From positions 1 to 64,000 of the IMG/VR virus record IMGVR_UViG_3300047444_000617: a DNA stretch of 64,000 nucleotides, one strand, 5' to 3'. This document shows positions 15,383-23,042 of this stretch, in pieces. Source of the stretch: a virus. The stretch's first letter is position 1. Each line of letters opens with the position of its first letter. The position numbers were made by a program, and so were the translations under genes. The notes below the pieces were generated by a model. It saw nothing but the letters and a program-made list of their open reading frames with translations. It was not told where the DNA came from and did no database searches.

Positions 15383-15489
15383 AGCCGGGCCACCACGGCG
15401 CCGGTCAGGGCTCCGAGGACGAAGGCGGCGACCGCGATGAAGGCGATGGCGGAGGCGATCTGCTTGGCGGCGTCCTCGCGGAATCTCAT
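15379..15489 (-). CDS. Small membrane protein
   Basis: 36 residues from ATG 15489. After a charged start (MRFREDAAKQ), one membrane segment follows (IASAIAFIAVAAFVLGALTG). It overlaps the MazG-like gene by 4 bases (ATGA). Too short to assign; a membrane micro-protein. Confidence 0.58.
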   Translation of the reverse strand: MRFREDAAKQIASAIAFIAVAAFVLGALTGAVVARL

Positions 15490-15953
15490 CGCCACGATCC
15501 TGTCATCGCGCCGTGGACGTCGGCCTCCCGGTAGGTGGCGGACTTGAGGATCTTGCCGTCCGCACGCCGGAGCACCTCCCCGTCCGGGCCGATCTTGCTC
15601 ATGTTGGAGCGGTGGACCTCGGCGAAAACCGCCTCCAGGGGGATGTCGAGGAGGTCGGCGGTGCCGTAGATGACGTACAGCAGGTCGGCCAGTTCCTTGG
15701 CCAGCGCCTCCAGGCTGCTCGACTTCCCCCCGTCCAGCGACTCATCGACGATGTTGCCGATGCCGTAGGCGAGGAGTTCGGCGACCACCTCGTTCCACTC
15801 CTCCTGGATCAGGCCCGCGCGCAGGGCGATGAGGGCGTCCCTCTCCTTGCCGGACCGTTCGACGAAGCGCTTCTCTCCCACCGCCCGGTGCCACTCGCGC
15901 AGCGCCTTCATGGGGCGGTGGGGCTGGATATGAAGCAGGGTGCGGATGGTCAC
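15486..15953 (-). CDS. MazG-like nucleotide pyrophosphohydrolase
   Basis: 155 residues from GTG 15953, with CAGGAGAG upstream and a GTGA overlap with the preceding stop. The all-alpha NTP-pyrophosphohydrolase pattern is visible: RAGLIQEEWNEVVAELLAYG, then KELADLLYVIYGTADLLDI, with the paired EExxE and ExxD metal ligands. Such enzymes hydrolyse nucleoside triphosphates to monophosphates and may adjust nucleotide or alarmone pools in infected cells. Codons 6-8 carry CTT CAT A. Confidence 0.8.
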   Translation of the reverse strand: MTIRTLLHIQPHRPMKALREWHRAVGEKRFVERSGKERDALIALRAGLIQEEWNEVVAELLAYGIGNIVDESLDGGKSSSLEALAKELADLLYVIYGTADLLDIPLEAVFAEVHRSNMSKIGPDGEVLRRADGKILKSATYREADVHGAMTGSWR

Positions 15954-16648
15954 TTGCTCTCCTGGGGAGTGATGGCGCGGCGGACGTGCTCGGGCAGTTC
16001 GCTGATGACCTGCTCGGCGTGGGCCTTGTAGGGGGCCGAGGTGCTGTCGCTCTGGGTGTATTCCAGGAACCACAGGAAGGGGCGCTTCTTCCACTGCGGA
16101 AGGAACGTTCCCGCCGCCCGAAGTTTCGCGACCGTGTGGCGTAGTCCCTCGCGCGCGTCGTGGTCGCCGACCCACACACGGTTCCCGGCGTCGTAGGACG
16201 GGCCGTGGAAGGACCCGCTGCTTACGATCCGCCAGGTGTCGGTGTCTTGGTGGAACTCGATGTTGTACATGATCTTGCTGTTGTTGACCGAGCGGCCCTG
16301 GTAGGACTCCAGCGTCGCCAGGATCCCGTCGGGGTGCCACAGCAGCAGGTACTGCTCGGTGACCCTCTCACCGTCGCGTGGGCGGGACTGGAAGTGGCGG
16401 CGGTGGACCGCCTGGAAGCCCAGGTCCTCGTAGATCTCCACCGTCTGCTGGAAGCCGACACCGTAGTGGGTGTCTCCGGCCGCCTTCAGGGCGTCCGCCT
16501 TGGCCTTGTTGCCCATGACCGCCAGGGCCAGGCCGAATTCGAGGGTCTCGGGGTCGGTCTTGTAGTCCTTGCCGGTCCGTCGTTCGGCGTCGGCCAGGGC
16601 GTCGTACCCGAGGAGCTGCTCCAGGTCTGTCACTGTCTCTCCGCTCAT
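15950..16648 (-). CDS. Conserved hypothetical protein
   Basis: 232 residues from ATG 16648. An alpha/beta protein with TEQYLLLWHPDGILATLESY and VNNSKIMYNIEFHQD. The product probably belongs to a Streptomyces phage family, but I cannot name a function. Translationally coupled to the MazG-like gene. Confidence 0.68.
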   Translation of the reverse strand: MSGETVTDLEQLLGYDALADAERRTGKDYKTDPETLEFGLALAVMGNKAKADALKAAGDTHYGVGFQQTVEIYEDLGFQAVHRRHFQSRPRDGERVTEQYLLLWHPDGILATLESYQGRSVNNSKIMYNIEFHQDTDTWRIVSSGSFHGPSYDAGNRVWVGDHDAREGLRHTVAKLRAAGTFLPQWKKRPFLWFLEYTQSDSTSAPYKAHAEQVISELPEHVRRAITPQESK

Positions 16649-16670
16649 CAGTGGTGTCGGGGGTGGTGCA

Positions 16671-16702
16671 CGGTCCACGGGAGCCGGAGCCCCCGTGGAC
16701 CG
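16671..16702 (-). terminator. Hairpin terminator
   Basis: CGGTCCACGGG (16671-16681) and CCCGTGGACCG (16692-16702), a perfect 11-base stem in the gap after the 16708 gene. Confidence 0.7.
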
Positions 16703-16707
16703 ATGGT

Positions 16708-17205
16708 TCAGTCGGCGAGGATGTCGCCGAGGTCGCCGGGGTCGACCGCCATGGGCAGGCGGCCGTCGTCGAAGAGGGTGATCCCGGCCAGGGTGTAGGC
16801 GCGGTCGACCAGTTGGGCGCACTGCAGGCGGTCCGCCCGGCTGATTCGCTTGTTGATGGTGGGGAACCACAGGCCGAAGAACCGCAGGCCCAGCGCGGCG
16901 TCGTCGACCCAGTTGTAGGGCACGCCCTTGCCGCCGTTGGCCTGGGTGAAGCCGACCGCTACGTCCCAGATCTTCTCCCGCGTGCTGAGCGGGAGGACGG
17001 TATGAAGGTTGTACTTGGCCTTCGGGTACCGCGAGACATGGCTGAAGCGGGCGCCACCGGGCTGGGCCTCGACGATGATTCCGCGCGGGCCGACGATGAA
17101 GGCGTGGTTGTAGCGGCTGAATGTCAGCAGCCGGATGGCCCAGGGGATGATCCCCTTGGTGGCGGTGACGCCGAAGGAGCCGATGGGAGGGTAGTCAGCA
17201 ACCAT
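16708..17205 (-). CDS. YiiX/NlpC-P60-like cysteine hydrolase
   Basis: 165 residues from ATG 17205. It reads as a permuted papain-fold hydrolase: a His in YNHAFIVGPRGIIVEAQPGG, later PYNWVDDAALGLRFFG, and a Cys in DRLQCAQLVDRAYTLAG. Such proteins cleave amide or ester bonds, often in cell wall or lipid contexts. There is no signal peptide. The order His-before-Cys is the permuted arrangement. A host-modifying or virion enzyme role is inferred. Confidence 0.7.
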   Translation of the reverse strand: MVADYPPIGSFGVTATKGIIPWAIRLLTFSRYNHAFIVGPRGIIVEAQPGGARFSHVSRYPKAKYNLHTVLPLSTREKIWDVAVGFTQANGGKGVPYNWVDDAALGLRFFGLWFPTINKRISRADRLQCAQLVDRAYTLAGITLFDDGRLPMAVDPGDLGDILAD

Positions 17206-17500
17206 CCTGGCCGTCCTTCTCCTCCGGCTCGACCGGCTCGTCGACCTTGACGGCCGGGCGGGCGCCCATGGCGTCGTACAGGCGGAAGTAGTCGCCGATC
17301 TGGCCGCCGAGGAAGCCGCTGTACCGGTTCTTGCCGTACGGGCGGCTGTTCCAGGTGGCGAACGGGTTGATCGGGCCGTAGGGGTAGCCGTCGTCGTCAC
17401 GCTCGACGACGGTGGTGACCGACTTGTCTGTCTCCTGCCAGTCCCCGTTGCTGTCCTTCTCGCTGTGAACCACGGTGGTGGTGGTCGTCTTACGCGCCAC
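17195..17500 (-). CDS. Hypothetical protein
   Basis: 101 residues from ATG 17500. Polar N-terminus (MARKTTTTTVVHSEKDSNGD), then DDGYPYGPINPFATWN. It overlaps both neighbours by about 11 bases. No family recognised. Confidence 0.6.
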   Translation of the reverse strand: MARKTTTTTVVHSEKDSNGDWQETDKSVTTVVERDDDGYPYGPINPFATWNSRPYGKNRYSGFLGGQIGDYFRLYDAMGARPAVKVDEPVEPEEKDGQDGC

Positions 17501-17690
17501 TGTCTTCCTCCAGGTTGTATTTGCCGTAGAAGTCGATGTGCAGGTTGTCGTTGTTCTCCGCGCGGTCGAGCCACCTCTTGGCGAAGACCTCCCGGGAGTA
17601 GAAGAAGGTCTTCGCGGTCCAGGTGCCGTCCTTGTTGATCAGCACCCGGACCTTCCACAGGTGGTTGTCCCTAGCGGTCTTCACCGGCAC
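17490..17690 (-). CDS. Small hypothetical protein
   Basis: 66 residues from ATG 17690. Beta-rich with VRVLINKDGTWTAKTFFYS. It contains NLHID encoded CTG CAC ATC, an exception to the CTT CAT A habit seen in most other Leu-His-(Thr/Ile) sites. Confidence 0.6.
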   Translation of the reverse strand: MPVKTARDNHLWKVRVLINKDGTWTAKTFFYSREVFAKRWLDRAENNDNLHIDFYGKYNLEEDSGA

Positions 17691-17901
17691 CGCCGGGCTC
17701 GGTATGAAGGCCGCTGGGGACGTACTGCTCGATCTCCATGAACGGTGTGGCCAGAGCGGTGGCGATGCCGCCGTAGATGCTGTCCTCGCCCTCCTCGGTC
17801 AACTGGTCGTGGGTGGCGATGAACAGTGAGGTCAGGTCCCGGACGTTGACGTAGTGCTCTCCGTCGGGGCCTTGGAAGTAGCGCAGCGCTTCGGTGGTCA
17901 T
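17671..17901 (-). CDS. Small hypothetical protein
   Basis: 76 residues from ATG 17901, with CAGGAGAACTGC upstream, the same ribosome-site string that precedes the RNA ligase at 26929. It contains DGEHYVNVRDLTSLFIATHD. Function unknown. Confidence 0.62.
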   Translation of the reverse strand: MTTEALRYFQGPDGEHYVNVRDLTSLFIATHDQLTEEGEDSIYGGIATALATPFMEIEQYVPSGLHTEPGGAGEDR

Positions 17902-17916
17902 GCAGTTCTCCTGGGG

Positions 17917-19140
17917 TCAGAGCCAGACGCGGTACTCGGAGGTGACGCGTCCCTTGTCCGGGTTGACGAAGTGCAGACGCTGGGAAGGGTCGCCGGTGGC
18001 AGCCACGAACTCGTGGGCGTAGATGTTGTCCGACTCCGGGCTGCCGGTCATGAAGACGGAACCACCGTTGGCCAACTGCAGTTGCATGGCCTGGTGGTAG
18101 TGGCCGATGTACAGATCGCGGAATTCGGGGAGCACGCCGGAGGCCCACTGGTTGGCCTTGCGCAGGATGCCGTACGCGGGGATGTTGCCGCCGAAGGACT
18201 TGATCTCGTCGCCGTGGATGGCCATCGCCTTGTAGTTGCCGATGGTGAAGTGCTGGTACCAGTCGCCGGAGGTCTGGAACTTCGTCAGCCGGGGCTCGTC
18301 GGCCAGCCGCTCGCGCACGATGTTGTAGACCATGCGGTCGACGTTGTCGGAGGCCTTGATGCCGTCGCCCTTACGTCCGAGGCGGCCGTGGTTGCCGTAC
18401 TCGGCGACGACCTCGACCTCCTCGTACATCGCAAGGGCCCGACGGATGGTGTACAGCATCAGGTCGGCGACGTCGAACATCTGCTCGTAGAGCGTGCCGT
18501 CGAGTTCCCACACCTGGCCGGGGAAGATGGACACGCCCTCGACCATGTCACCGGTGAACAGCAGGACAGCCTTGTCGACAGGGTGGTCGGCGCGCTGGAT
18601 CTCGGTGATCGAGTGCGCCTTGTCGATGTACTTCTCCACCCGGCGCCGCATGATCTGCCGGTCGTAGGTCTCGGTCTGCTTACCGCCCTGCCAGTCCGTC
18701 AGGTGCCACAGGGCAACCTCAGAGTTCTTGGGTCGGTCGAGCAGTACCGGAGGCCCCTCGTAGGGGGTCTCGCCGACATAGCGGGCCGCATCGGTGGCCG
18801 CGCGGTAGACGGCGTCGATGTACTCGTCGCCCCGCGCCTTGGCCTTCTTGTAGGCGGTGAACAAGCGGCGGTTGTCGGCCTCCAGGGCGGCGATGCGCTC
18901 CTGGGGGTCGTCGTCCTGGCCGTCGGCCACTGCCTCACGCTCGCCCTCTTCGGGCTGGGTATGAAGCGGCTGGACCCTCTTGTCCCACCCGTTGGCGTTG
19001 CGCCAGCGGCGGACGGAGGTCTCGGTGGTGGTCACACCGAGGCGGACCAGTTCGGAGGCCGCCAGGGAGTGGGGAGCGAATCCCATCAGGATCTCGCGCA
19101 CCCAATCCTTGTTCGCGGCTACCTCGGGGAGTGTGGTCAA
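17917..19140 (-). CDS. Calcineurin-like metallophosphoesterase
   Basis: 407 residues from TTG 19140, chosen for GAGAGG upstream and the divergent promoter region beyond it. N-terminal residues about 15-50 look like an HTH (SELVRLGVTTTETSVRRWRN). The phosphoesterase blocks follow in order: ALWHLTDWQGG, LLFTGDMVEG, VAEYGNHGRLG, AIHGDE and IGHYHQ, the two-metal site of SbcD/Mre11-type and related enzymes. It may be a nuclease or nucleotide phosphodiesterase; an HTH plus phosphoesterase fusion is typical of phage enzymes of this type. Confidence 0.85.
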   Translation of the reverse strand: MTTLPEVAANKDWVREILMGFAPHSLAASELVRLGVTTTETSVRRWRNANGWDKRVQPLHTQPEEGEREAVADGQDDDPQERIAALEADNRRLFTAYKKAKARGDEYIDAVYRAATDAARYVGETPYEGPPVLLDRPKNSEVALWHLTDWQGGKQTETYDRQIMRRRVEKYIDKAHSITEIQRADHPVDKAVLLFTGDMVEGVSIFPGQVWELDGTLYEQMFDVADLMLYTIRRALAMYEEVEVVAEYGNHGRLGRKGDGIKASDNVDRMVYNIVRERLADEPRLTKFQTSGDWYQHFTIGNYKAMAIHGDEIKSFGGNIPAYGILRKANQWASGVLPEFRDLYIGHYHQAMQLQLANGGSVFMTGSPESDNIYAHEFVAATGDPSQRLHFVNPDKGRVTSEYRVWL

Positions 19141-19346
19141 GGGGTGTTCCTCTCGGGTGGGGCTGTGACAGGCAGGCCGTCTCCGGCCCGACCTTGGGTA
19201 CGCTATCAGGGTTACCGTATCTTGCGCAACCCTCACTTCTGTAGTGAGATACCGTCACCCCAGGAGTGAGGACGGACAATACGGCTACCGTATCAGGGAT
19301 AGCTACACTGGTTACTGGATCCGATCCAATACCAAGGAGTTACCCC

Positions 19347-19775
19347 ATGAGTGGTCTCGGTGGCGGCACGTTCGTGCTCACCAACGCCGACCTGGCGAAC
19401 GCGCTGCCCATCCCGGCGGCTGCGGAACTGGTCGCGGTATACGTCAACCTGGGCACGGCGGGCTCGACCGCGTCCACGGTGCAGGTCAACAAGAACGGTT
19501 CGGCCGTCTCCGGCGCCCTGGTCACCCTCGCGGCTGCCGCGACCAAGGGCAACAAGACCGTCACCAACCCGTACGTCGGCGTCAACGCTGCGGCCGGTGC
19601 CTGGACCGACCAGCCGGTGGGCGGTGTCGTGGCTCCGTACCCGAACTCGACCGGCGGCGTGAACAACGTCGCGGCGCTCGGCACCTACGCGGCCGGTGAC
19701 ACGGTCTCGCTGTCGACCGCGCTCGGCACCTCGGCGGCCAACCCCGGCATCGTCCTGGTCTTCAACACCCTCTGA
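19347..19775 (+). CDS. Plus-strand Ala/Gly/Thr-rich beta protein
   Basis: 142 residues from ATG 19347, with AAGGAG upstream. Low in charge, rich in Ala, Val, Thr, Asn and Gly, with repeating beta-strand-like stretches (LVAVYVNLGTAGSTASTVQV). This composition is typical of surface or decoration proteins of phage particles, so an abundant structural or surface role is possible. It sits alone on the plus strand in front of a strong terminator. Confidence 0.65.
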   Translation: MSGLGGGTFVLTNADLANALPIPAAAELVAVYVNLGTAGSTASTVQVNKNGSAVSGALVTLAAAATKGNKTVTNPYVGVNAAAGAWTDQPVGGVVAPYPNSTGGVNNVAALGTYAAGDTVSLSTALGTSAANPGIVLVFNTL

Positions 19776-19784
19776 TCCCCATAG

Positions 19785-19825
19785 CAAAGCCCCCGGATCA
19801 CCTGATCGGTGGTTCGGGGGCTTTG
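19785..19825 (+). terminator. Hairpin terminator
   Basis: CAAAGCCCCCGGATCACC (19785-19802) pairs with GGTGGTTCGGGGGCTTTG (19808-19825), directly after the 19347 gene. Confidence 0.85.
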
Positions 19826-19847
19826 TGCTACCTACGGAGCGCACGAG

Positions 19848-20165
19848 ATGTACTGGTCCTGCGACCACTGCAACCACTGGGGCAGCGCCGAGACCGAGGT
19901 GGAGGCGGCCGTGGAGCGGATCAACCACACCGCCACACACCGCGAGGCCGCCGAGGTCCTGGACGTAGAGACGACAGAGCCCCAGCAGGAGTCCGTGGAT
20001 TCCGAGGACACTGTCCTGGACGCCAAATACCTGGCTTGGGGTATCACGGCTCTGCTGGGGCTACTGTCTGCTCACTGGCCGGTGCTGTCGGGGGTGGTCC
20101 CCTTCGCAGCACTGCTGGCATGGATCCTCACCCACAAGAGTTCAGGCGAGGACGACTACGAGTAG
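19848..20165 (+). CDS. Membrane protein with N-terminal zinc knuckle
   Basis: 105 residues from ATG 19848. It starts MYWSCDHCNHWG, a CxxC knuckle, followed by an acidic linker and a long hydrophobic pair of segments (YLAWGITALLGLLSAHWPVL, VVPFAALLAWIL) with a charged tail. Probably an inner-membrane protein with a cytoplasmic metal site; function unknown. Confidence 0.65.
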   Translation: MYWSCDHCNHWGSAETEVEAAVERINHTATHREAAEVLDVETTEPQQESVDSEDTVLDAKYLAWGITALLGLLSAHWPVLSGVVPFAALLAWILTHKSSGEDDYE

Positions 20166-20166
20166 A

Positions 20167-20193
20167 TTTCCGGTTGTTCACGCAACACCGGAA
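20167..20193 (+). terminator. Hairpin terminator after the 19848 gene
   Basis: TTTCCGG... pairs with ...CCGGAAA through a short bulged stem, directly after the plus-strand gene and before the convergent tRNA-Asn gene. Confidence 0.55.
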
Positions 20194-20247
20194 AATGCGG
20201 GCGGGATGAGTTTAGACGAAGGTCTACAACCGCCATTTAGACCTTGC

Positions 20248-20318
20248 TCCCCGACCTGGGTTCGAACCAGGAACCTACGGATTAACAGTCCGTTGCTCTG
20301 CCAGTTGAGCTATCGGGG
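20248..20318 (-). tRNA. tRNA-Asn (GUU anticodon)
   Basis: The minus strand folds as a cloverleaf: acceptor CCCCGAT pairs with GTCGGGG (one G-T pair), anticodon arm ACGGA-CTGTTAA-TCCGT with anticodon GTT, and T-arm CCTGG-TTCGAAC-CAGG. Discriminator A; CCA not encoded. It is the last tRNA of a four-tRNA set interrupted by an endopeptidase gene. Confidence 0.93.
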
Positions 20319-20324
20319 ATTGCG

Positions 20325-20405
20325 TACCCAAGGTGGGACTTGAACCCACACGCCTTTCGGCGCCGCTTTTGAGGCGGCTGACTGTGCCAATTCGTCTACT
20401 CGGGC
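20325..20405 (-). tRNA. tRNA-Leu (CAA anticodon)
   Basis: A class II tRNA of 81 bases with a long variable arm (GCCGAAAGGC). Acceptor GCCCGAG pairs with CTTGGGT (two wobble pairs); the anticodon loop CTCAAAA gives CAA, reading UUG. UUG is rare in high-GC hosts and is used as a start codon by several genes here. Discriminator A. Confidence 0.9.
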
Positions 20406-20466
20406 GGGGCCGCGCGAACCCCTCGGTCGGATCGGGTCGATCCGCGCGGCGTTTCCTTCGTGAATC

Positions 20467-21129
20467 CTACTTCACCGTGTAGCGCCCGTAGTAAACGGAG
20501 TGGGTCCAGGGCTTGTAGAGGTTGACTCCCCTGCCCGGCTTTTCTGCCTCAAGCCAGGTGTGGGAATTGACGTAGATCCCGACGTGGTAGACGTACCCAC
20601 GCGCGTCGTGGACGAAGAAGAGGTCCCCGGGCTGCGGGGTCCTCACGTGCTGGCTGTGCCGGTACTGGTCCTCGGCGACGCGGGAGACGGACTTCCCCAG
20701 ACGCGCGAGCGTGTACTGGGTGAATCCCGAGCAGTCGAAGCCCCTGGACGGCGAGGTGCCGCCCCACACATAGCGAACGCCCCGGTAGGCCTCGCCCCTG
20801 GCCACGATCTTCTGGCCGGAGGTCTGCCTGTGCTTGGGCTTGGTGACCGGCTTGTGCTTGGTTACCGGCTTGGGCACGGTCTTGGTCGGGGCGGAGCGGG
20901 TTATGTAGATCCGCTCGCCCGGGTAGATGCGGTTGGGGTTGGCCAGGTGGTTGAGGGCAGCCAGGTGCTGCCAGGAGGTGTGGTGCCTGTAGGCGATGCC
21001 ACCGAGGGTGTCCTCGGCGTGAACGGTGACGTACGTGGACTGGGGTACTTGCGCCTGCGCGCTGGACGTCGCGAGCGGGGAAAGCACCAGTGTTGCGGCG
21101 ATCAGAAGTCCGGTGATCGTCTTCTTCAT
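20467..21129 (-). CDS. Secreted LysM plus NlpC/P60 endopeptidase
   Basis: 220 residues from ATG 21129. Residues 1-27 are a classical signal peptide (MKKTITGLLIAATLVLSPLA, then SSAQA). A LysM domain (about 33-77: VHAEDTLGGIAYRH, NPNRIYPGERIYI) is followed by a Lys/Pro linker and an NlpC/P60 domain with catalytic Cys in GFDCSGFTQY, then HVGIYV and the His/Asn-type partner. It should cut peptidoglycan stem peptides outside the membrane. Unusually, it sits between tRNA genes; lysis, or remodelling of the host wall in lysogens, are both possible. Confidence 0.9.
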   Translation of the reverse strand: MKKTITGLLIAATLVLSPLATSSAQAQVPQSTYVTVHAEDTLGGIAYRHHTSWQHLAALNHLANPNRIYPGERIYITRSAPTKTVPKPVTKHKPVTKPKHRQTSGQKIVARGEAYRGVRYVWGGTSPSRGFDCSGFTQYTLARLGKSVSRVAEDQYRHSQHVRTPQPGDLFFVHDARGYVYHVGIYVNSHTWLEAEKPGRGVNLYKPWTHSVYYGRYTVK

Positions 21130-21299
21130 AACAGCACTCCGTACGCCTGCGAGATTAGGTGACGGACTCGGGATAAGTGCCTTTCCCTACCACAAATGAG
21201 ATTGCGGATTCGCCCCAGTGAAGCGTTTCGGTCTCCCGCCCCTGTTCAGAGGTTGAGTACAGTGTTCGTCCAGGAACAGGGTTAAGCGTCTGGACAAAG

Positions 21300-21372
21300 T
21301 GGCCCCCTCTGGAATCGCACCAGAATCTCCCGCTTTTCAGGCGGGCGCATTAACTGCCTCTGCCAAAGGGCC
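21300..21372 (-). tRNA. tRNA-Phe (GAA anticodon)
   Basis: Acceptor GGCCCTT pairs with GGGGGCC (two G-T pairs), anticodon arm CCCGC-CTGAAAA-GCGGG with anticodon GAA, T-arm TCTGG-TGCGATT-CCAGA, discriminator A. The D-arm is short (GCA/TGC) with a large loop, so the fold is slightly irregular. Confidence 0.85.
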
Positions 21373-21377
21373 GTGAG

Positions 21378-21451
21378 TCTGGACGGCAGGATTTGAACCT
21401 GCGACCCCCTGAATCCAAATCAGGCGCGCTACCAGGCTGCGCTACGTCCAG
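21378..21451 (-). tRNA. tRNA-Pro (UGG anticodon)
   Basis: Perfect acceptor CTGGACG / CGTCCAG, anticodon arm CCTGA-TTTGGAT-TCAGG with anticodon TGG, T-arm GCAGG-TTCAAAT-CCTGC, discriminator A. First gene of the tRNA transcription unit; a TTGACA promoter lies upstream. Confidence 0.93.
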
Positions 21452-21540
21452 AAGTTGTTGCTCGAACTCTGTTCAGGTGTGAAGGAACGATCCGTCCGGC
21501 GCTCCGGCCTCTCGGCTGGCGCCCCGTCGGCGTGATATTG

Positions 21541-21571
21541 ACGTTACCGTATCCCTAGGTGCCCTTGTCAA
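21541..21571 (-). promoter_or_regulatory. Candidate promoter of the tRNA unit
   Basis: -35 TTGACA (21566-21571) and -10 TAACGT (21541-21546), with a long 19-base spacer, about 90 bases upstream of tRNA-Pro. A TACCGTATC word (21545-21553), shared with other promoter regions, overlaps it. Confidence 0.45.
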
Positions 21572-21660
21572 GCAAATCTGCGGATCGCTTGCAAGGGGGA
21601 TGCTGGGTTCCCCGCCCGGGACTTACGCGCAGACGCACTCAGATGGCGTCGGCAGCCCTG

Positions 21661-21783
21661 TCAGGCGGCGGGGAACGGGAAGCGGCCGAGGCGAGGCGCC
21701 TTCGAGGCCGGGTTGACGTGCGCGGGCATGCTGGCGGCCGGGGTAGACCCGGTGCCCTGCCGTCGCTCGCTCGTCGTCTTCAT
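21661..21783 (-). CDS. Possible small Pro/Arg-rich protein
   Basis: 40 residues from ATG 21783 (MKTTSERRQGTGSTPAASMP...). The codon third positions are GC-rich. The palindrome CCGTATC-CC-GATACGG lies just upstream, a possible operator. Short and low-complexity, so it could be a chance frame; otherwise the 21572-21884 stretch has no gene I can support. Confidence 0.35.
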   Translation of the reverse strand: MKTTSERRQGTGSTPAASMPAHVNPASKAPRLGRFPFPAA

Positions 21784-21884
21784 AGATCTTTTGTACCGTA
21801 TCGGGGATACGGGTTTGTAATGGCGGCCACTGCCTGGATCCCTCGGGCTCGCGGCGGGGTAGGACACTGTTCCAGGGCAGCGAA

Positions 21885-21917
21885 AAGGGGCCGGGGGATG
21901 TTCTCCCTCGGCCCCTT
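21885..21917 (-). terminator. Hairpin terminator after the Lsr2-like gene
   Basis: AAGGGGCCGGGG...CCCTCGGCCCCTT, a strong GC stem just beyond the minus-strand stop at 21931. Confidence 0.7.
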
Positions 21918-21930
21918 GAGTGGGTGATCT

Positions 21931-22296
21931 TTAGCTGTGCGCCTGCTCGTACTCGCGCAGGATGTCCTCGGGGAGACGTCCCCGGGCGGGCACCTCGCGG
22001 CCCTCGCTGGCCAGCCACTCACGCACGTCCTTGGTGGTGAAGGGCTTACCCCCACGCCCCTGAAGGGCCTTGCGAACATGAGTACCGGTGCGCATCTGGG
22101 CATCGCTGGCAACGTCCAGATACGGCTGCAGAGACTTGGTCAGGGTCTCCTGGTGCTCTGCGCACAGGTCAATCCCGTAGCGCGTGGTGCCGAAGGTGAC
22201 GTATGTCGGCTGGTCGTCAGGAACAGGCTGTCCGCAAGCTACTTTGTCGCGCCTGCGTGTCACCTTCAGGTCGCAGAACTTGCTTACCTTGTCCAT
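21931..22296 (-). CDS. Lsr2-like nucleoid-associated protein
   Basis: 121 residues from ATG 22296, with AGGAGGATC upstream, an excellent ribosome site. The N-terminal dimerisation half has VTFGTTRYGIDLCAEH and LQPYLDVA. The C-terminal DNA-binding half has VREWLASEGREVPARGRLPEDI, with the RGR element that Lsr2 inserts into the AT-rich minor groove. Lsr2 is the actinobacterial xenogeneic silencer; phage copies are thought to control their own or host silencing. Extra cysteines (C8, C21, C45) distinguish it from the host form. Confidence 0.85.
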   Translation of the reverse strand: MDKVSKFCDLKVTRRRDKVACGQPVPDDQPTYVTFGTTRYGIDLCAEHQETLTKSLQPYLDVASDAQMRTGTHVRKALQGRGGKPFTTKDVREWLASEGREVPARGRLPEDILREYEQAHS

Positions 22297-22421
22297 GATC
22301 CTCCTTAGCACCCAACGGTGTGGGGCCGTCCGGCGTGCTTCCAACGACATCCTCATACTGCAAGTACGTTACCGATTCTGTCAAGCAATTCTGAGGTGTC
22401 TGTTACGCCACGTGAGATGGA

Positions 22422-22916
22422 TCACGGAGTGTGACGCTCGGTGCTGCGTGCGTACCAGTCCACCTGCTTCGGACGGACCACATCGCTGAACACCGACGCA
22501 TCGGTGTTCGTCTCTGGAGTTACGACGTGGGAACTTGTGTGGCTGTCCTCCACCGCCCTCGCGCCAAGCACGCCCGCCAGTAGCGGCGTTGCTACCACGG
22601 CCGCGATGCCGACGATCATGCGCTGGAGGGCCATTGTGCGCTTGCGGCGGTGACTCGCGGGTCTCTGGGGTACCTGCAGCGGGTGCTTGGCGGGCTCCTC
22701 GGGGAACCAGAAGCCGAACTCCTGCCGGTCCTCGATCCAGCCGAAGATCAGCTCCCCGGCCTCTACCATCACCAGCAGCTCGTGCTCGATCTCTGCTTCG
22801 GTGATGTCGTGCTGCTCTTCGCGCTCGGGCTGCATCGCTCCGAATCGGGCCCGCAACTCACGGACGTCCGTCTCCCCCGTGTCTTCCGCGTCTTCGCGAA
22901 ACAGCCTGTTTGCCAT
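22422..22916 (-). CDS. Single-pass membrane protein
   Basis: 164 residues from ATG 22916. An acidic cytoplasmic N-terminus (about 90 residues, EIEHELLVMVEAGELIFGW) leads through a basic stop (RRKRT) to one membrane segment (MIVGIAAVVATPLLAGVLGA) and a polar external tail. Family unknown. Confidence 0.65.
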   Translation of the reverse strand: MANRLFREDAEDTGETDVRELRARFGAMQPEREEQHDITEAEIEHELLVMVEAGELIFGWIEDRQEFGFWFPEEPAKHPLQVPQRPASHRRKRTMALQRMIVGIAAVVATPLLAGVLGARAVEDSHTSSHVVTPETNTDASVFSDVVRPKQVDWYARSTERHTP

Positions 22917-22940
22917 GTGCGTGGTACCCCTCCCTCGTTC

Positions 22941-22961
22941 GGTCCGCTGACCTGGCGGACC
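22941..22961. repeat. Inverted repeat between membrane and secreted protein genes
   Basis: GGTCCGC-TGACCTG-GCGGACC, a perfect 7-base hairpin downstream of the 23043 gene and upstream of the 22422-22916 gene on the minus strand. Terminator or operator. Confidence 0.45.
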
Positions 22962-23042
22962 GCCTGTGTCATTTGGTACGGCCTGGCGGTGGCGTAAACA
23001 TCGACTACCGCCGGGCTAGTTCTTCGGGTGGCGCGATTCCGC

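Noticed and set aside
17854-19269. A 471-codon plus-strand open frame opposite the phosphoesterase gene
   Set aside because: The minus-strand product has all the phosphoesterase motifs; the opposite frame is low-complexity Val/Asp/Gly/Leu typical of shadows.
21124-21783. CTTCATA at 21124 and 21777 as members of the repeated word
   Set aside because: The first is a complement of a TATGAAG start (Met-Lys of the endopeptidase); the second likewise starts a doubtful small frame. Neither is a Leu-His site.
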